Origin: Solirubrobacter sp963724195
GTDB taxonomy: Bacteria > Actinomycetota > Thermoleophilia > Solirubrobacterales > Solirubrobacteraceae
Assembly (NCBI GenBank): GCA_963724195.1
Contig: CAVRTQ010000021.1
Span: 186,001 to 250,000 of the forward strand
DNA: 64,000 nt
Direction: 5' to 3'
The notes under the pieces were generated by a model. It saw nothing but the letters and a program-made list of their open reading frames with translations, made no database searches and was not told where the DNA came from. Shown piece after piece: positions 18,678 through 27,727 of this stretch. Each line of letters opens with the position of its first letter. Position 1 is the first letter of the stretch. The position numbers and the translations under genes are program-made.

Positions 18678-18910
18678 CGTCGGCCGGCGTCAATCAAAGC
18701 GAAGATCATCTCGTCGGTGATCTCAGTCTCGCCGGTGGCGACAAGCACGCCGTCTCGCTCGACCAGACGCGCCGTTCGCCCACCCGGGGTGATCTGCAGG
18801 CCGGCGCCGTACTGCGAGATGTCGACAACAGAACCCGGTGTGAGTCCGAGCGCATCCCGCAACGGCTTCGGGACGACGATTCGGCCGGCTGAATCGATCG
18901 TGGTCTCCAT
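18674..18910 (-). CDS. AbrB/MazE-type antitoxin
   Basis: This 78-residue protein has an N-terminal swapped-hairpin SpoVT-AbrB DNA-binding domain: METTIDSAGRIVVPKPLRDA, then GSVVDISQYGAGLQI. The acidic C-terminal tail (EITDEMIFALIDAG) should wrap the toxin. It is the first gene of the toxin-antitoxin operon, and a 6-bp inverted repeat lies immediately upstream of its ATG at 18910, suggesting autoregulation. Confidence 0.88.
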   Translation of the reverse strand: METTIDSAGRIVVPKPLRDALGLTPGSVVDISQYGAGLQITPGGRTARLVERDGVLVATGETEITDEMIFALIDAGRR

Positions 18911-18926
18911 TGGTAGAAAGCTACCA
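18911..18926. promoter_or_regulatory. Probable toxin-antitoxin operator
   Basis: The inverted repeat tggtag-aaag-ctacca directly abuts the antitoxin start codon (minus strand). Position and symmetry fit an autoregulatory site for the AbrB-type antitoxin and its toxin complex. Six-base arms only, so support is moderate. Confidence 0.5.
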
Positions 18927-18956
18927 GTGAAATGCCACTAGACGCGTAGCGAGAGA

Positions 18957-18988
18957 GGTGGACGCGCCTCGTGTGAGACGCGTCCACC
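18957..18988. terminator. Hairpin terminator downstream of the gamma-glutamyltransferase gene
   Basis: A perfect 10-bp stem, ggtggacgcg at 18957-18966 and cgcgtccacc at 18979-18988, with a 12-nt loop, ends 11 nt beyond the minus-strand stop at 19000. There is no long U tract, which is common in GC-rich actinobacteria. Confidence 0.6.
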
Positions 18989-18999
18989 ACCTCAGTGAG

Positions 19000-20930
19000 C
19001 TACCGCTGCGGTTTGACCACGAGCGCGGAGCCGCCGCCGCGGCGAACGGGCTCGGCGGCCGCGAGCATCTTCCCGCGGTCGAAGAACTCGATGCCGGTGA
19101 CGGCGCCGATCTCGCCCTGCGGGGTCCCGAAGGCGTGCCCGTAGCTCGCGGTGAGCGCGGGCGCCTCGGCGGCCATGAACGCGGGCTCGGCGATGCTCGT
19201 CGCCCCGTTGCGCTGCGACGCGCGCGGCGCAGCGATCGCGTCCGGCAGGCTCTTGCCGAGCTCCAGGCGCTCGAGCAGGGTCTGCAGGACGGTGGTGATG
19301 ATCATCGAGCCGCCGGGCGAGCCGACGGCGATGAACGGCTTGCCGTGGCGCGTGACGATCGTGGGCGCCATCGAGCTGCGCGGCCGCTTGCCACCGTCGG
19401 AGCGGTTGGGCGCGGTCAGCGACGTGTAGTCGAAGTCCGTCAGCTCGTTGTTGAGCAGCATGCCGGTGCCGGGCACGACGATGCCGTTGCCGCCCGTGGA
19501 CTCCACGGTGAACGTGTAGGACACGACCATGCCGTCGTCGTCGGCGATCGTCAGGTGCGTGGTCGACGGACCGTCGCTCAGCGTCGGCGGGACGCCGGCC
19601 GGGCCGCAGTCGCCGCCCGGTACCGCCGCGTTGACGGCGCGGTCGGTGATGAGCGCGCGGCGGGCGTCGGCGAACTGCTGCGAGAGCAGGCAGTCCAGCG
19701 GCACCGTCACGAACGCGGGGTCGCCCAGGTACTTGCCGCGGTCGGCGAACGCGTAGCGGGACGCCTCGAGGAAGCGGTGCAGCGCCTGCGTGCGGTCGGC
19801 GCCGAGCGGCTGGTAGCCCTCGAGGATGTTCAGCGCCTCACCGACGGTGGAGCCGCCGCTGGACGGCGGGCCCATGCCCCAGACCTCGAGGCCCTTGTAG
19901 TCGACCTTGGTCGGCTTGCGCTCGATCGCGCGGTACTGGGCGAGGTCCTGCTCGGTGATCAGGCCCTTGCGCCACGTGTGGTTGGCGGTCCGGCGCGATC
20001 GGCGGCGTCTGCGCGGCGTCCGCGATCGCCTTCGCCAGCGGGCCGCGGTAGAACGCGTCGGCGCCGTAGCGGCCGATGTACTCGTAGGTCTTGGCCAGGT
20101 CCGGGTTCTTCAGCGTGCGTGCCCACGTCGCGCGGCGTGCCGTCCGGGTCCAGGTAGATCGCCGCGGTGGCCGGGACGTCGTTGAAGTAGTCGACGTTCG
20201 GCGTCGTCTGGTCGACGAACGTCTGGTCGACCGTGAAGCCCTTGCTGCGCGACCCGGATGCCCGGCTTGAGCAGCTTGCGCAGCGGCTTGGAGCCGTACT
20301 TGCGCAGCGCGAGGTCCCACTTGGCCACGGTGCCCGGCACGCCCGCGGAGAGCCCGCTGTAGCGCGCGTCGTTGAACGGCAGCGCCACGCCGTTCTCCCA
20401 GAACGAGTCCGGCTTCATCGCGGCGCCCGAGGTCTCGCGGCCGTCGATCGTCGTCACCTGCCCGCGCGGGGTGCGGATGACCATGAAGCCACCGCCGCCG
20501 ATGCCGGCCGAGAACGGCTCGGTCACGCCCAGCACGCCCGCCGCCGCGACGGCCGCGTCCACGGCGTTGCCGCCGGACCGCAGCGTGTCGATGGCCGCGT
20601 CCGTGGCGAGCACGTCGACGGTCGCTGCCGCGCCGCCCGTGCCGGTCGCCGTGGCCGTCTTCTGCGGCGTGCCGCCGCCGTGGCCGCCGCCCGGGTGGCC
20701 GCCGCCCGGATGGCCGCCGCCATGGCCGCCGCCCGGATGGCCGCCGCCCGGTGGCCGCCGCCCGGACCGCCGCCGTGGCCGCCGCCCGGATGGCCGCCGT
20801 GACCCGGCTGTCCCTGCCCGTGCCCGGGCTTGTCGCGTTCGCCTCCACGGTCACCCGCGTTCGCCGCGACCGCGGTCGCTCCCGACACCGCGATCGCCAG
20901 GGCGATCGTCGGCAACAGAGTGCGTCTCAT
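19000..20930 (-). CDS. ggt: Secreted gamma-glutamyltransferase, frameshifted
   Basis: A signal peptide (MRRTLLPTIALAIAVSGATA) is followed by a Gly/His/Pro-rich linker and then the two GGT subunits. In the large subunit, DTLRSGGNAVDAAVAAA and SAGIGGGGFMVIRTP are family motifs. The autoprocessing nucleophile threonine sits in DGPSTTHLTIADDDG, with GNGIVVPGTGMLLNNELTDF and SSMAPTIV, VGSPGGSMI after it. Frame changes lie at about 20720 (inside the linker repeat) and near 20255, 20125 and 19995; the last three are restored at GCGC (for example VAQRKGFTVDQ). Predicted role: extracytoplasmic glutathione or gamma-glutamyl hydrolysis and transfer. Confidence 0.88.
20671..20800. repeat. 15-bp-based repeat encoding a Gly-His-Pro linker
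   Basis: Several copies of a unit close to ggccayccgggcggc (minus strand) encode GHPGG/GHGGG repeats between the signal peptide and the enzyme domain of the gamma-glutamyltransferase. One copy appears one base short (near 20750), which breaks the frame. The histidine spacing could bind metal. Confidence 0.75.
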
Positions 20931-21001
20931 CCCTGTCCTCCCGTCATCCGATGGTTCCGAAGCGGACAGTACCCGCTGGCCGTCCCCCTAAGCTGCCGCC
21001 G

Positions 21002-21559
21002 ATGTCCGAGGTCGTCGTCTTCCACCACTCGAAGGGCCTGACCGAGGACGTCCTCGCGTTCGCGGAGGCGTTGCGCGCACGCGGGCATCAGGTGCACACG
21101 CCCGACCTCTACGACGGCGTGACGTTCGCGACGCTGGAAGACGGCATCGCGCATGCGCAGTCGATCGGCGTCCCGACGATCCTCGAGCGCGGCCGGCGGG
21201 CCGTGGACGGCGTCGAGACCGACATCACCTACGTCGGCTTCTCGCTCGGGGTGCTGCCGGCGCAGTTGCTCGCCCAGACCCGCCCGGGCGCGCACGCGGC
21301 GCTGTTCGCGCACTCCTGCGTTCCGCCGTCCGAGTTCGGACGGGGCTGGCCGGACGGTGTCCCGCTGCAGTTACACCTGACCGAGGACGACCCGCTCGCG
21401 CTGCCGCCGAACACCGACCTCGAAGCGGCCCGGGCGCTCGCCGAGGGCGGTGCCGAGCTGTTCCTGTACCCGGGTACGGACCACCTCTTCGACGCGCCGA
21501 CCACGGCGCTGTTCACCGAGCGCGCGCTGGCCTTCCTCGAGCGTCGGCGGCACACGTAG
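21002..21559 (+). CDS. Dienelactone hydrolase family protein with serine at the nucleophile position
   Basis: A 185-residue alpha/beta hydrolase. The N-terminus VVVFHHSKGLTEDVLAFAEA, then HTPDLYDGVTF, matches the dienelactone hydrolase family. The nucleophile elbow reads VGFSLGVLPAQL; family enzymes usually have cysteine where this has serine. The acid and base are likely in HLTEDDPLA and YPGTDHLFDAP. Cytosolic. The start is ATG 21002. It is divergent from the gamma-glutamyltransferase gene. Substrate unknown. Confidence 0.8.
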   Translation: MSEVVVFHHSKGLTEDVLAFAEALRARGHQVHTPDLYDGVTFATLEDGIAHAQSIGVPTILERGRRAVDGVETDITYVGFSLGVLPAQLLAQTRPGAHAALFAHSCVPPSEFGRGWPDGVPLQLHLTEDDPLALPPNTDLEAARALAEGGAELFLYPGTDHLFDAPTTALFTERALAFLERRRHT

Positions 21560-21613
21560 ACGCGCTCGCGCCAAACGCCTGATCCGGCGCTCGCGGCGAG
21601 GCCGTAGCCCTCC

Positions 21614-22342
21614 GTGAGCTTCGTCGGACTTGCGCTCGCCGCAGTCGCGTGTGGCGCGATCCAGCGGGCGGTCGGCGTCGGCTACTCGCTGGTGCTGCTC
21701 CCGGCGGCGATCGCGATGCTGCCGGAAGGGCAAGCCGTGCCGTGCGTGCTCGGCGTCGGCGTGCTGCTCTCCCTCGGTCTGCTGGTGGCCGGAGGTCGAC
21801 GACCGGAGCTCGACGCGACCGCGAAGGGCCTGCTCACGCTCGCGCCGGTGGGGCAGCTGGTCGCGTTGCTCGCGCTCGGAGGGTTGCGCGGACCCGCGTT
21901 GCGCATCACGGCGGCGGTCGTGCTGCTCCTCGGCTGCGCGGCCGCGCTCGCGCAGTCACGAGCCCGACACCCGCGTGCGCCCGGCCGCGCCGCAGGCGCG
22001 GCCGCCGGGCTGGTGATCGGCGCGATCGGCGCGCTCACGGCGGTGATCGGACCGTTCGTCGCGCTGCTGCTCACGGTGCGCGCGGACGCCGGCGGCGAAG
22101 CGCTGCGGCGCCGGTTGTGGCTCTGCACGGTCGTGCTCAGCGCGACGGGACTCGCGCTGGCCGCCGTGCTCGGGACGAGCGATCTCCACGGCGTGCTCGT
22201 CGCGCTCGCGCTCATCCCGGCGCTCGCGGTCGGCGCCGCGATCGGCGCGCCCCTGGCGGGCCGGCTCCGGCCGAGCGTGCACCGCTACACCGTGCTGGCG
22301 ATCGCCGCCGCGGGTGCCGCGTCTCTGCTGGGCGGCGCGTGA
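21614..22342 (+). CDS. TSUP/TauE-SafE family membrane transporter
   Basis: A 242-residue polytopic protein with about eight hydrophobic segments arranged as two four-helix halves. The pattern resembles TauE/SafE permeases: QRAVGVGYSLVLLPAAIAML in the first half and a positively charged mid-loop followed by GAAAGLVIGAIGALTAVIGP in the second. The family exports sulfite, sulfoacetate or other organic anions; the substrate cannot be inferred. The start is GTG 21614. It is 54 bp downstream of the dienelactone hydrolase gene in the same direction. Confidence 0.75.
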   Translation: MSFVGLALAAVACGAIQRAVGVGYSLVLLPAAIAMLPEGQAVPCVLGVGVLLSLGLLVAGGRRPELDATAKGLLTLAPVGQLVALLALGGLRGPALRITAAVVLLLGCAAALAQSRARHPRAPGRAAGAAAGLVIGAIGALTAVIGPFVALLLTVRADAGGEALRRRLWLCTVVLSATGLALAAVLGTSDLHGVLVALALIPALAVGAAIGAPLAGRLRPSVHRYTVLAIAAAGAASLLGGA

Positions 22343-22464
22343 CGGACGCGCTGCGCGCGGGCGGACACCCGCGGGCCACGGGCGGCCCGATTACTTACGA
22401 ACAGTTCGAGCAGCGCTTGCCTGTACGGCGGTGAAACGTGTAATCTGCGCCTCAATCGCGTCTC

Positions 22465-23181
22465 TCATGGAGGGGAGGACGATGCGCCACCTTCGAGGTG
22501 TCGCCCGACGCGGACCAGGATCGACGCCACCTCCTCCGGCGTCGGTCCTGCCGCTGACGGGTCCGCGCGGGCGGCGAGCGCCGCCGTGGCGATCGGGTCG
22601 TCCGCCCAACGCGCCGCTTCGCCCTTGGACAGCCAGCGCCCGGTCTGCGTCCACGCGAGGGCCCGGCAGGCGGCGAGCACGGCCTGCGGGCCGCCGAAGT
22701 CAGCCCACCACGCGAGCGAGTCCCGCAGGCGCGCGAGGACGAGCGCGCGCGGCAGCTCCGGCAGCACCTCGCGCGGGTGCGGCCCGGCCAGCGGCACGGC
22801 ATGCTCACGGGCGATCGAGACGTCGAGCGTGAACCAGAACCGCGGCTCGGCGTCCGGGTGGTAGCCCTCGTGATGATCCATCCCCGGGCCGGTGTTGAGG
22901 TTCAAGCTGAAGGCGGGACCCTCGGGATCCGCCAGATCCTCGCGCGCGTACAGCACGAACTCCAGCCCGCGCACGGGGCATTCGACCGCCGACAGCGCCG
23001 TGGCCAGCGCCCGCAGCGCCTCGGGCTCCAGCCGCTCGGCGACGACGGCCTGCACGTCCACGTCGCTGCGGGCGGCGTCGAAGTCGCCGAGCGCACTCGA
23101 ACCCACCACCCACGCCGCCACCAACCGGTCTCCGAGCTGCGCCTGGAGCCGGCGCGTGAGCTCCTGCAGGTACTCGTGCAC
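22465..23181 (-). CDS. Nucleotidyltransferase with DUF4111-like helical domain
   Basis: This 238-residue protein has the polymerase-beta-type nucleotidyltransferase signature GSSALGDFDAARSDVDVQAV (GS followed by DxD) at about residues 26-45. The helical C-terminal part (CRALAWTQTGRWLSKGEAAR) resembles aminoglycoside adenylyltransferase and DUF4111 proteins. It may adenylylate a small molecule; resistance is possible but unproven. The start is GTG 23181. It is divergent from the J-domain gene with 20 bp between the starts. Confidence 0.75.
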   Translation of the reverse strand: MHEYLQELTRRLQAQLGDRLVAAWVVGSSALGDFDAARSDVDVQAVVAERLEPEALRALATALSAVECPVRGLEFVLYAREDLADPEGPAFSLNLNTGPGMDHHEGYHPDAEPRFWFTLDVSIAREHAVPLAGPHPREVLPELPRALVLARLRDSLAWWADFGGPQAVLAACRALAWTQTGRWLSKGEAARWADDPIATAALAARADPSAAGPTPEEVASILVRVGRHLEGGASSSPP

Positions 23182-23201
23182 GGCTCGCGAACGATACGTT
23201 T

Positions 23202-23582
23202 GTGGGCGTGCGCAAGGACCCATATCGCGTGCTCGGCCTTCCGCACGGCGCGTCGCCGGCGCTGGTGCTCGACGCCTACCGGCGGTTGATGAAGGTGCAC
23301 CATCCCGACCGCAACGGCGGCTCGCCCGAGTCGACGGCCCGGGCCCAGGAGATCCAGCTCGCGTTCGAGGAGCTGCGCGCGCGGCCGGTGCCGGAGGGGA
23401 CGCTGGAGGAGCGCCTCGCCAAGCTCGAGGCCGAGCTGGCGGAGCGCGAGCCGGCGCAGCGCGGTCCGGACCCGGCGGTCGTGCGCGTGACGAGCCTGAT
23501 CGACGGGCTCGACGACCTCGCGTCCCGAATCGACCGCTTATCGAGTTCACGCCTGATTCAGTTGATGATCACGCCGGGGTAG
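23202..23582 (+). CDS. Small J-domain (DnaJ-like) protein
   Basis: This 126-residue protein has a J domain at residues 6-60 with the HPD motif at 34-36 (MKVHHPDRNGG), which would stimulate a DnaK ATPase. The rest is an acidic helical tail (EERLAKLEAELAEREPAQ, likely coiled coil). It lacks the G/F and zinc-finger regions of DnaJ. The start is GTG 23202 (GTG 23208 also possible). Its 3' end overlaps the convergent PAAR gene by 25 nt. The client is unknown; the neighbouring PAAR protein is only a positional suggestion. Confidence 0.85.
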   Translation: MGVRKDPYRVLGLPHGASPALVLDAYRRLMKVHHPDRNGGSPESTARAQEIQLAFEELRARPVPEGTLEERLAKLEAELAEREPAQRGPDPAVVRVTSLIDGLDDLASRIDRLSSSRLIQLMITPG

Positions 23583-23857
23583 CCCCCGACGATGACGCCG
23601 CCGTGCGCGGTGGGGTCGCCCATGCGCGCGGCGGGCTTGCCGCCGATCATCACCGTCATCGAGCCCATGATGATCGAGTCGGGCGGGCCGACGCACGTGC
23701 ACATGGAGCCGACGGTCGCCGCGGGCAGGCCGCCGATCAGCACGGTCGGCGCGCCCGGGGGCAGGATCGGACCGCCGACGTGCGGCTTGGGTCCGTCGAA
23801 CATCGGGCACGTGTGCATGTCACTGATGCGAGCGGCAGGTGGCATATCGCTGCCCAT
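23558..23857 (-). CDS. PAAR-domain protein (spike tip of a contractile injection apparatus)
   Basis: A 99-residue protein built of PAAR-like turns: MPPAARISDMHTCP, GAPTVLIGGLPAATVGS and GGKPAARMGDPTAHGGVIV. In type VI secretion and related extracellular injection systems, PAAR proteins sit on VgrG and sharpen the spike, binding a metal via His/Cys. No sheath, baseplate or VgrG gene is in this window. The start is ATG 23857; the 46 bp to the divergent glutamine-synthetase start may hold both promoters. It has no effector extension. Confidence 0.85.
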   Translation of the reverse strand: MGSDMPPAARISDMHTCPMFDGPKPHVGGPILPPGAPTVLIGGLPAATVGSMCTCVGPPDSIIMGSMTVMIGGKPAARMGDPTAHGGVIVGGYPGVIIN

Positions 23858-23902
23858 TGTCGCGGCGGCGGCCGCGGCGCGCAACCCTCGTAGGATCGAG
23901 CC

Positions 23903-25225
23903 ATGACGCCCGAGGAACTCGCACGCAAAGCCGACACGGCCGGACTTCGCCTCGTGCGCTTCCTGTGGTGCGGCAACGACGGGACGATCCGCGCGAAGGC
24001 CTCGAGCCGCCACGGGCTGGAAGGCCGGCTCGAGCGTGGGATCGGCGTGACGCGCGCGATGCAGGCGATGAACGCGCTCGACCAGCTCCAGCCCGTGGAG
24101 GGCTACGGGCCGGTCGGCGAGTTCCGGCTCGTGCCCGACCTCGACACGTTCCGGACGCTGCCGTACGCGCCGAACACCGGCGTCGTGCTCACCGATCATG
24201 TCCTGCCCGACGGGACGCCCGCGGGCGTGTGCCAGCGGACGTTCCTCAAGCGCCAGCAGGAGCGGCTGCGCGAACGCGGAGTCGAGCTGCGGGCGGCGTT
24301 CGAGAACGAGTTCACGCTCGCGCGCTGCGACGAGGGCGACTACACGCCGGTGGACACCGGCCTGTGCTTCTCGACCATCGCGATGGCGAAGTCGTACGAG
24401 TACGCCGACGCGCTGGTGGCGGCGCTCGAGAGCCAGCGGATCCCGCTCGAGCAGTACTACGCCGAGCTCGGCCACGGTCAGCAGGAGGTGTCGACCGCGC
24501 ACGCGTCCGCCGTGCAGGCCGCGGACGAGCAGGTGCTCGTGCGCGAGACCATCCGCGGCGTGGCGGCCGAGAAGGAGCTCGTCGCTTCGCTCGCGCCGAA
24601 GCCCTGGGCCGACGTTGCGGGCAACGGCGCGCACGTGCACTTCTCGCTGTGGGAGGGCGAGCAGAACCGCTTCTACGCCGAGGGCGGGCTGTCCGCGCTC
24701 GCGGAGCAGTTCCTCGCGGGCGTGCTCGAGCATCTGCCCGGCCTGTGCGGGCTCACCGCGCCGAGCTTCCAGTCCTACCAGCGGATCGCGCCCGGCATGT
24801 GGGCGGGCGCGTACGCGTGCTGGGGCCACGACAACCGCGAGGCGCCCGTGCGCGTGCCGTCGCCGTTCCTGGGGGCGGAAGAGGCATCGACCAACGCCGA
24901 GCTCAAAGCCGTGGACGCGACCTGCAACCCGTACCTCGCGCTCGGCGGCATCATCGCCGCGGGGCTCGACGGGGTGGAGCGCGGGTTGACCTTGCCCGAG
25001 CCGGTGAACGTCGACCCGGCGACGCTGCCGGAGGGCGAGCGCCCACGGCCGCTCCCGGCGACGCAGGCCGAGGCGCTGGACGCGCTCGCCGCCGACGACG
25101 TGCTGATCGGCGCGCTCGGGGACGAGCTCGCCCGTCCGTATCTGGCCGTCCGCCGCTCCGAGTGGGCGGCCTTCTCCGCGGAGGACGAGGAATTCACGCT
25201 CCAGCATCACTTCGAGAAGTACTGA
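23903..25225 (+). CDS. Glutamine synthetase family protein (gamma-glutamyl ligase)
   Basis: A 440-residue protein with the GS catalytic fold. The metal glutamates lie in ENEFTLARC and GHGQQEVSTAHA, and the ATP/glutamate loop is NGAHVHFSLWEG. The arginine-bearing segment near PGMWAGAYACWGHDN differs from true GlnA, and the N-terminal beta-grasp part is divergent. This suggests a ligase acting on an amine rather than ammonia. It overlaps the following amidohydrolase gene by CTGA. The pair corresponds to the two halves of the fungal FluG protein. The frame is intact and the start is ATG 23903. Confidence 0.88.
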   Translation: MTPEELARKADTAGLRLVRFLWCGNDGTIRAKASSRHGLEGRLERGIGVTRAMQAMNALDQLQPVEGYGPVGEFRLVPDLDTFRTLPYAPNTGVVLTDHVLPDGTPAGVCQRTFLKRQQERLRERGVELRAAFENEFTLARCDEGDYTPVDTGLCFSTIAMAKSYEYADALVAALESQRIPLEQYYAELGHGQQEVSTAHASAVQAADEQVLVRETIRGVAAEKELVASLAPKPWADVAGNGAHVHFSLWEGEQNRFYAEGGLSALAEQFLAGVLEHLPGLCGLTAPSFQSYQRIAPGMWAGAYACWGHDNREAPVRVPSPFLGAEEASTNAELKAVDATCNPYLALGGIIAAGLDGVERGLTLPEPVNVDPATLPEGERPRPLPATQAEALDALAADDVLIGALGDELARPYLAVRRSEWAAFSAEDEEFTLQHHFEKY

Positions 25226-26170
25226 GCTCGATCGGGCTCGTCGACCATCACGCGCACGGCATCCTGCGGGCGCCGCCGCGCACGCTCGACGAGTTCCGGG
25301 GGCTGTTCTCCGAGAGCGAGGACCCGCGCCAGTGGCCGCACGTCGCGACCGCCGTCACCTACCGGCGGGCGATCGGCGTGCTCGCGGCGCACTTCGGGGT
25401 CGAGCCCGACGAGCGCGCCGTCTTCGCGCACCGGCTGAGCCTGGATCCGCTGGAGTACGCGGCGTCGCTGCTGCGGGCCACCGGCACCGAGGCGTTGCTG
25501 ATCGACGACGGCTTCCCGCCACCCGAGGAGTCGGTCAACTGGCAGGAGCTGGGGCGAGCTGGCCGGCTGCGCCTCGTTCCCGGTGCTGCGGATCGAGACG
25601 AGCGCCGCGGACGCGGTCGCGACCGCGCGGGCGGACGGGTTCGTGGCGCTGAAGACGATCGCCGCCTACCGCGGTGGGTTGGCGGAGCTGGCGCCGGAGG
25701 TCGTGCGCGCGCTGGAGGACAACGCCGCCACCGGCGCCCCGCTGCCGGTGCAGGTCCACACGGGCTTCGGCGACGCCGACCTCTCGCTCCCGCTGTCCCG
25801 TCCGGGCCTGCTCAAGCCGCTGATCGAGCGCTTCGACACGACGCCGTTCGTGCTGCTGCACTGCTACCCGTTCGTGCGCGAGGCCGGGTGGCTCGCGCAC
25901 GTGTACCCGAACGTGTGGTTCGACCTCTCGCTCACGATCCCGCACGTCGCCCGGCCGGTCACGGCGCTGCTGGAGGCGCTGGAGCTGGCGCCGTTCTCGA
26001 AGCTGCTGTACGCGAGCGACGCCGCGCGCACGCCCGAGCTGTACCTGCTCGGCGCAACGTGGTGGCGGGAGGCGCTCGCGGAGGCGTTGGCGCTGCTCGG
26101 CGAGGGGGAGGAGGCGGCGCGCGCGATCCTGCGCGAGAACGCGCTGCGTCTCTATCCGGTGACGATTTGA
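25222..26170 (+). CDS. Metal-dependent amidohydrolase (FluG N-terminal-like), one frameshift
   Basis: A TIM-barrel amidohydrolase of about 316 residues. Metal ligands are visible in VDHHAHGIL (HxH), VQVHTGFGD, LLHCYPFVREAG and YASDAARTPE. The frame changes near 25556 and is restored by GGGGCGCGAG (QELGRELAGC). The only credible start is CTG at 25222, overlapping the preceding TGA, so translation is probably coupled to the glutamine synthetase-like gene. It likely hydrolyses an amide or gamma-glutamyl compound made or used by its partner. Confidence 0.83.
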
Positions 26171-26204
26171 CTGAGGAAGGGCTGAGGCGGGGTATGCGGG
26201 GCGT

Positions 26205-27303
26205 GTGACCGACGAACCTCGTGGCGGCCTCAATCGCGCCGGCTCCACCGCCTGGTCGGCGCTCGGCGTCGCCCTGCTGGTCCTGCTCGCCGGCTGGGCG
26301 CTCGGGAAGCTGATGGCGGTCGTGCTGCCGGTCGCCGTCGCCGTGCTGCTGGCGACGCTGCTGCGGCCGATCGCCACCCGGCTCGAGCAGCGCCGGGTGC
26401 GGCCCGCGCTGGCCGCGATCATCTCCGTGCTGATCGCCGTGCTCGTGCTCGTCGGGCTGATCGCGCTGATCCTGCCGCCGTTCATCGCCAAGCTCACCGA
26501 CCTCGGGTCGAGCCTCGAGGAGGGCGTCCAGCGCGTCGCCTACTCGCTGGGCGAGAGCCTGGCCGGGATGGATCGCGCGGAGGTGGACCGCCAGCTCGAG
26601 TCCGCGGTCGACCGGGCGCAGAAGCGGCTCGGCGGCAGCGCGATGACCGCGACCACGTCGCTGGCCGGCGGGCTGGCGAGCGTCGTGCTCGTCTTCTTCC
26701 TCGCGTTCTTCCTGGTCAAGGACGGGCGCCGCATGTGGATGTGGGTGCTCGATTCGCTGCCGAAGAGCCCGGCGCGAGGCCGTCGGCGAGGTCGGCGAGC
26801 GGATGTGGACGAACCTCACCGCCTACACGCGCGGCGTCGTGTTCGTGGCCACGGTCGACGCGATCCTGATCGGCGCGGTCCTGCTCGGCCTCGGGATTCC
26901 CCTGGCGCTGCCGCTGATCGTCCTGACCTGGCTCGCGGCCTTCTTCCCGATCATCGGGGCGATCGTCGCGGGCGCGGCGGCCGTCCTGGTGGCGCTGGTG
27001 ACCGGAGGTTCCACCGACGCGCTGATCGTGCTGGCCGCGATCGTGATCGTGCAGCAGGTCGAGGGCAACGTCCTGTACCCGGTCGTGGTCGGTCCCCGGC
27101 TCCGGCTGCACCCGATCGTCGTGCTCGTGTCCGTCGCCGCGGGCGGCACGCTGGCCGGGATTCCGGGCGCGTTCCTGGCCGTGCCCGTCGCCACGGCCTG
27201 CAGCGCGCTGGTCGGCTACCTGCGTGAACGCCGGGCGCAGCGCGAGCTGGCCGTCACACCGCCTCCCCGTCATGGAGTCATGGTGGGGAACGGCAGTCCG
27301 TGA
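26205..27303 (+). CDS. AI-2E family permease, one frameshift
   Basis: A polytopic protein of about 366 residues. N-terminal TM helices (LGVALLVLLAGWALGKLM and following) precede a soluble helical stretch (EEGVQRVAYSLGESLAGMD) and a C-terminal helix cluster with ALPLIVLTWLAAFFPIIGAI and VQQVEGNVLYPVVVG, the family signature. The frame changes near 26774, restored at GCGCGCGAG (SPAREAVGEVGERMW). Members have been linked to AI-2 export, Na/H antiport or unknown transport, so the substrate is open. The start is GTG 26205. A paralogue lies at 47.4 kb. Confidence 0.85.
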
Positions 27304-27727
27304 CCGCCGAAGCCGAGGTCTGCGGCGCGTGCGAAGCGACCGTGCGCTGACAGCTGGCGCTGTGCGGGTCGGCGGACGAACGCGTCGTCGGGGCGACGGG
27401 GGTGAGCGGACGGCTTTTCGCTCGCGGCGGCGCTGACGGTGTTGCGTTCGGAACGAGGTCGCACCGCCCTCTGTTCGGAGCGCGGTCGTGATCGAGCATG
27501 ATCGATCGGACGTGGAGCGGCGCGAAGCGACCACTTCCGCCCTCGCGATTTCCGATGCCCGTAACTTGACGGAGAGCGGCACGCGCAACGAGCGCGCCAC
27601 GCGGAGCCCGGGAGGCGCTGGGCGCAGGCACGCGAGCCAAACGCCGCTCCCTTCCCCCTCGGTGAGCCGTCGAGCCGGCCGTTCGAGCACAGCGCCTCGA
27701 GCTGAACGTCGTGCCAACGTCCCACCC
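27304..27727. other. Intergenic region, 424 bp, no gene recognised
   Basis: No convincing coding sequence or tRNA. It contains a short hairpin (acagc-tggc-gctgt near 27348), CG-rich repeats and the run toward the GTG start at 27728. An open frame continues upstream from that start to 27488, but its composition (Arg/Ser/Thr-rich, no family sequence) argues against translation. It may carry the promoter and a long leader of the ornithine-cyclodeaminase-like gene. Confidence 0.5.

Noticed and set aside
23558..25210. A 550-codon minus-strand frame opposite the glutamine synthetase gene
   Set aside because: Only its last 99 codons (PAAR) look like protein; the rest is the antisense of a conserved enzyme in GC-rich DNA.
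27488..27727. An 80-codon N-terminal extension of the ornithine-cyclodeaminase-like protein
   Set aside because: Low-complexity Arg/Ser/Thr sequence with no family similarity; GTG 27728 starts the conserved domain.
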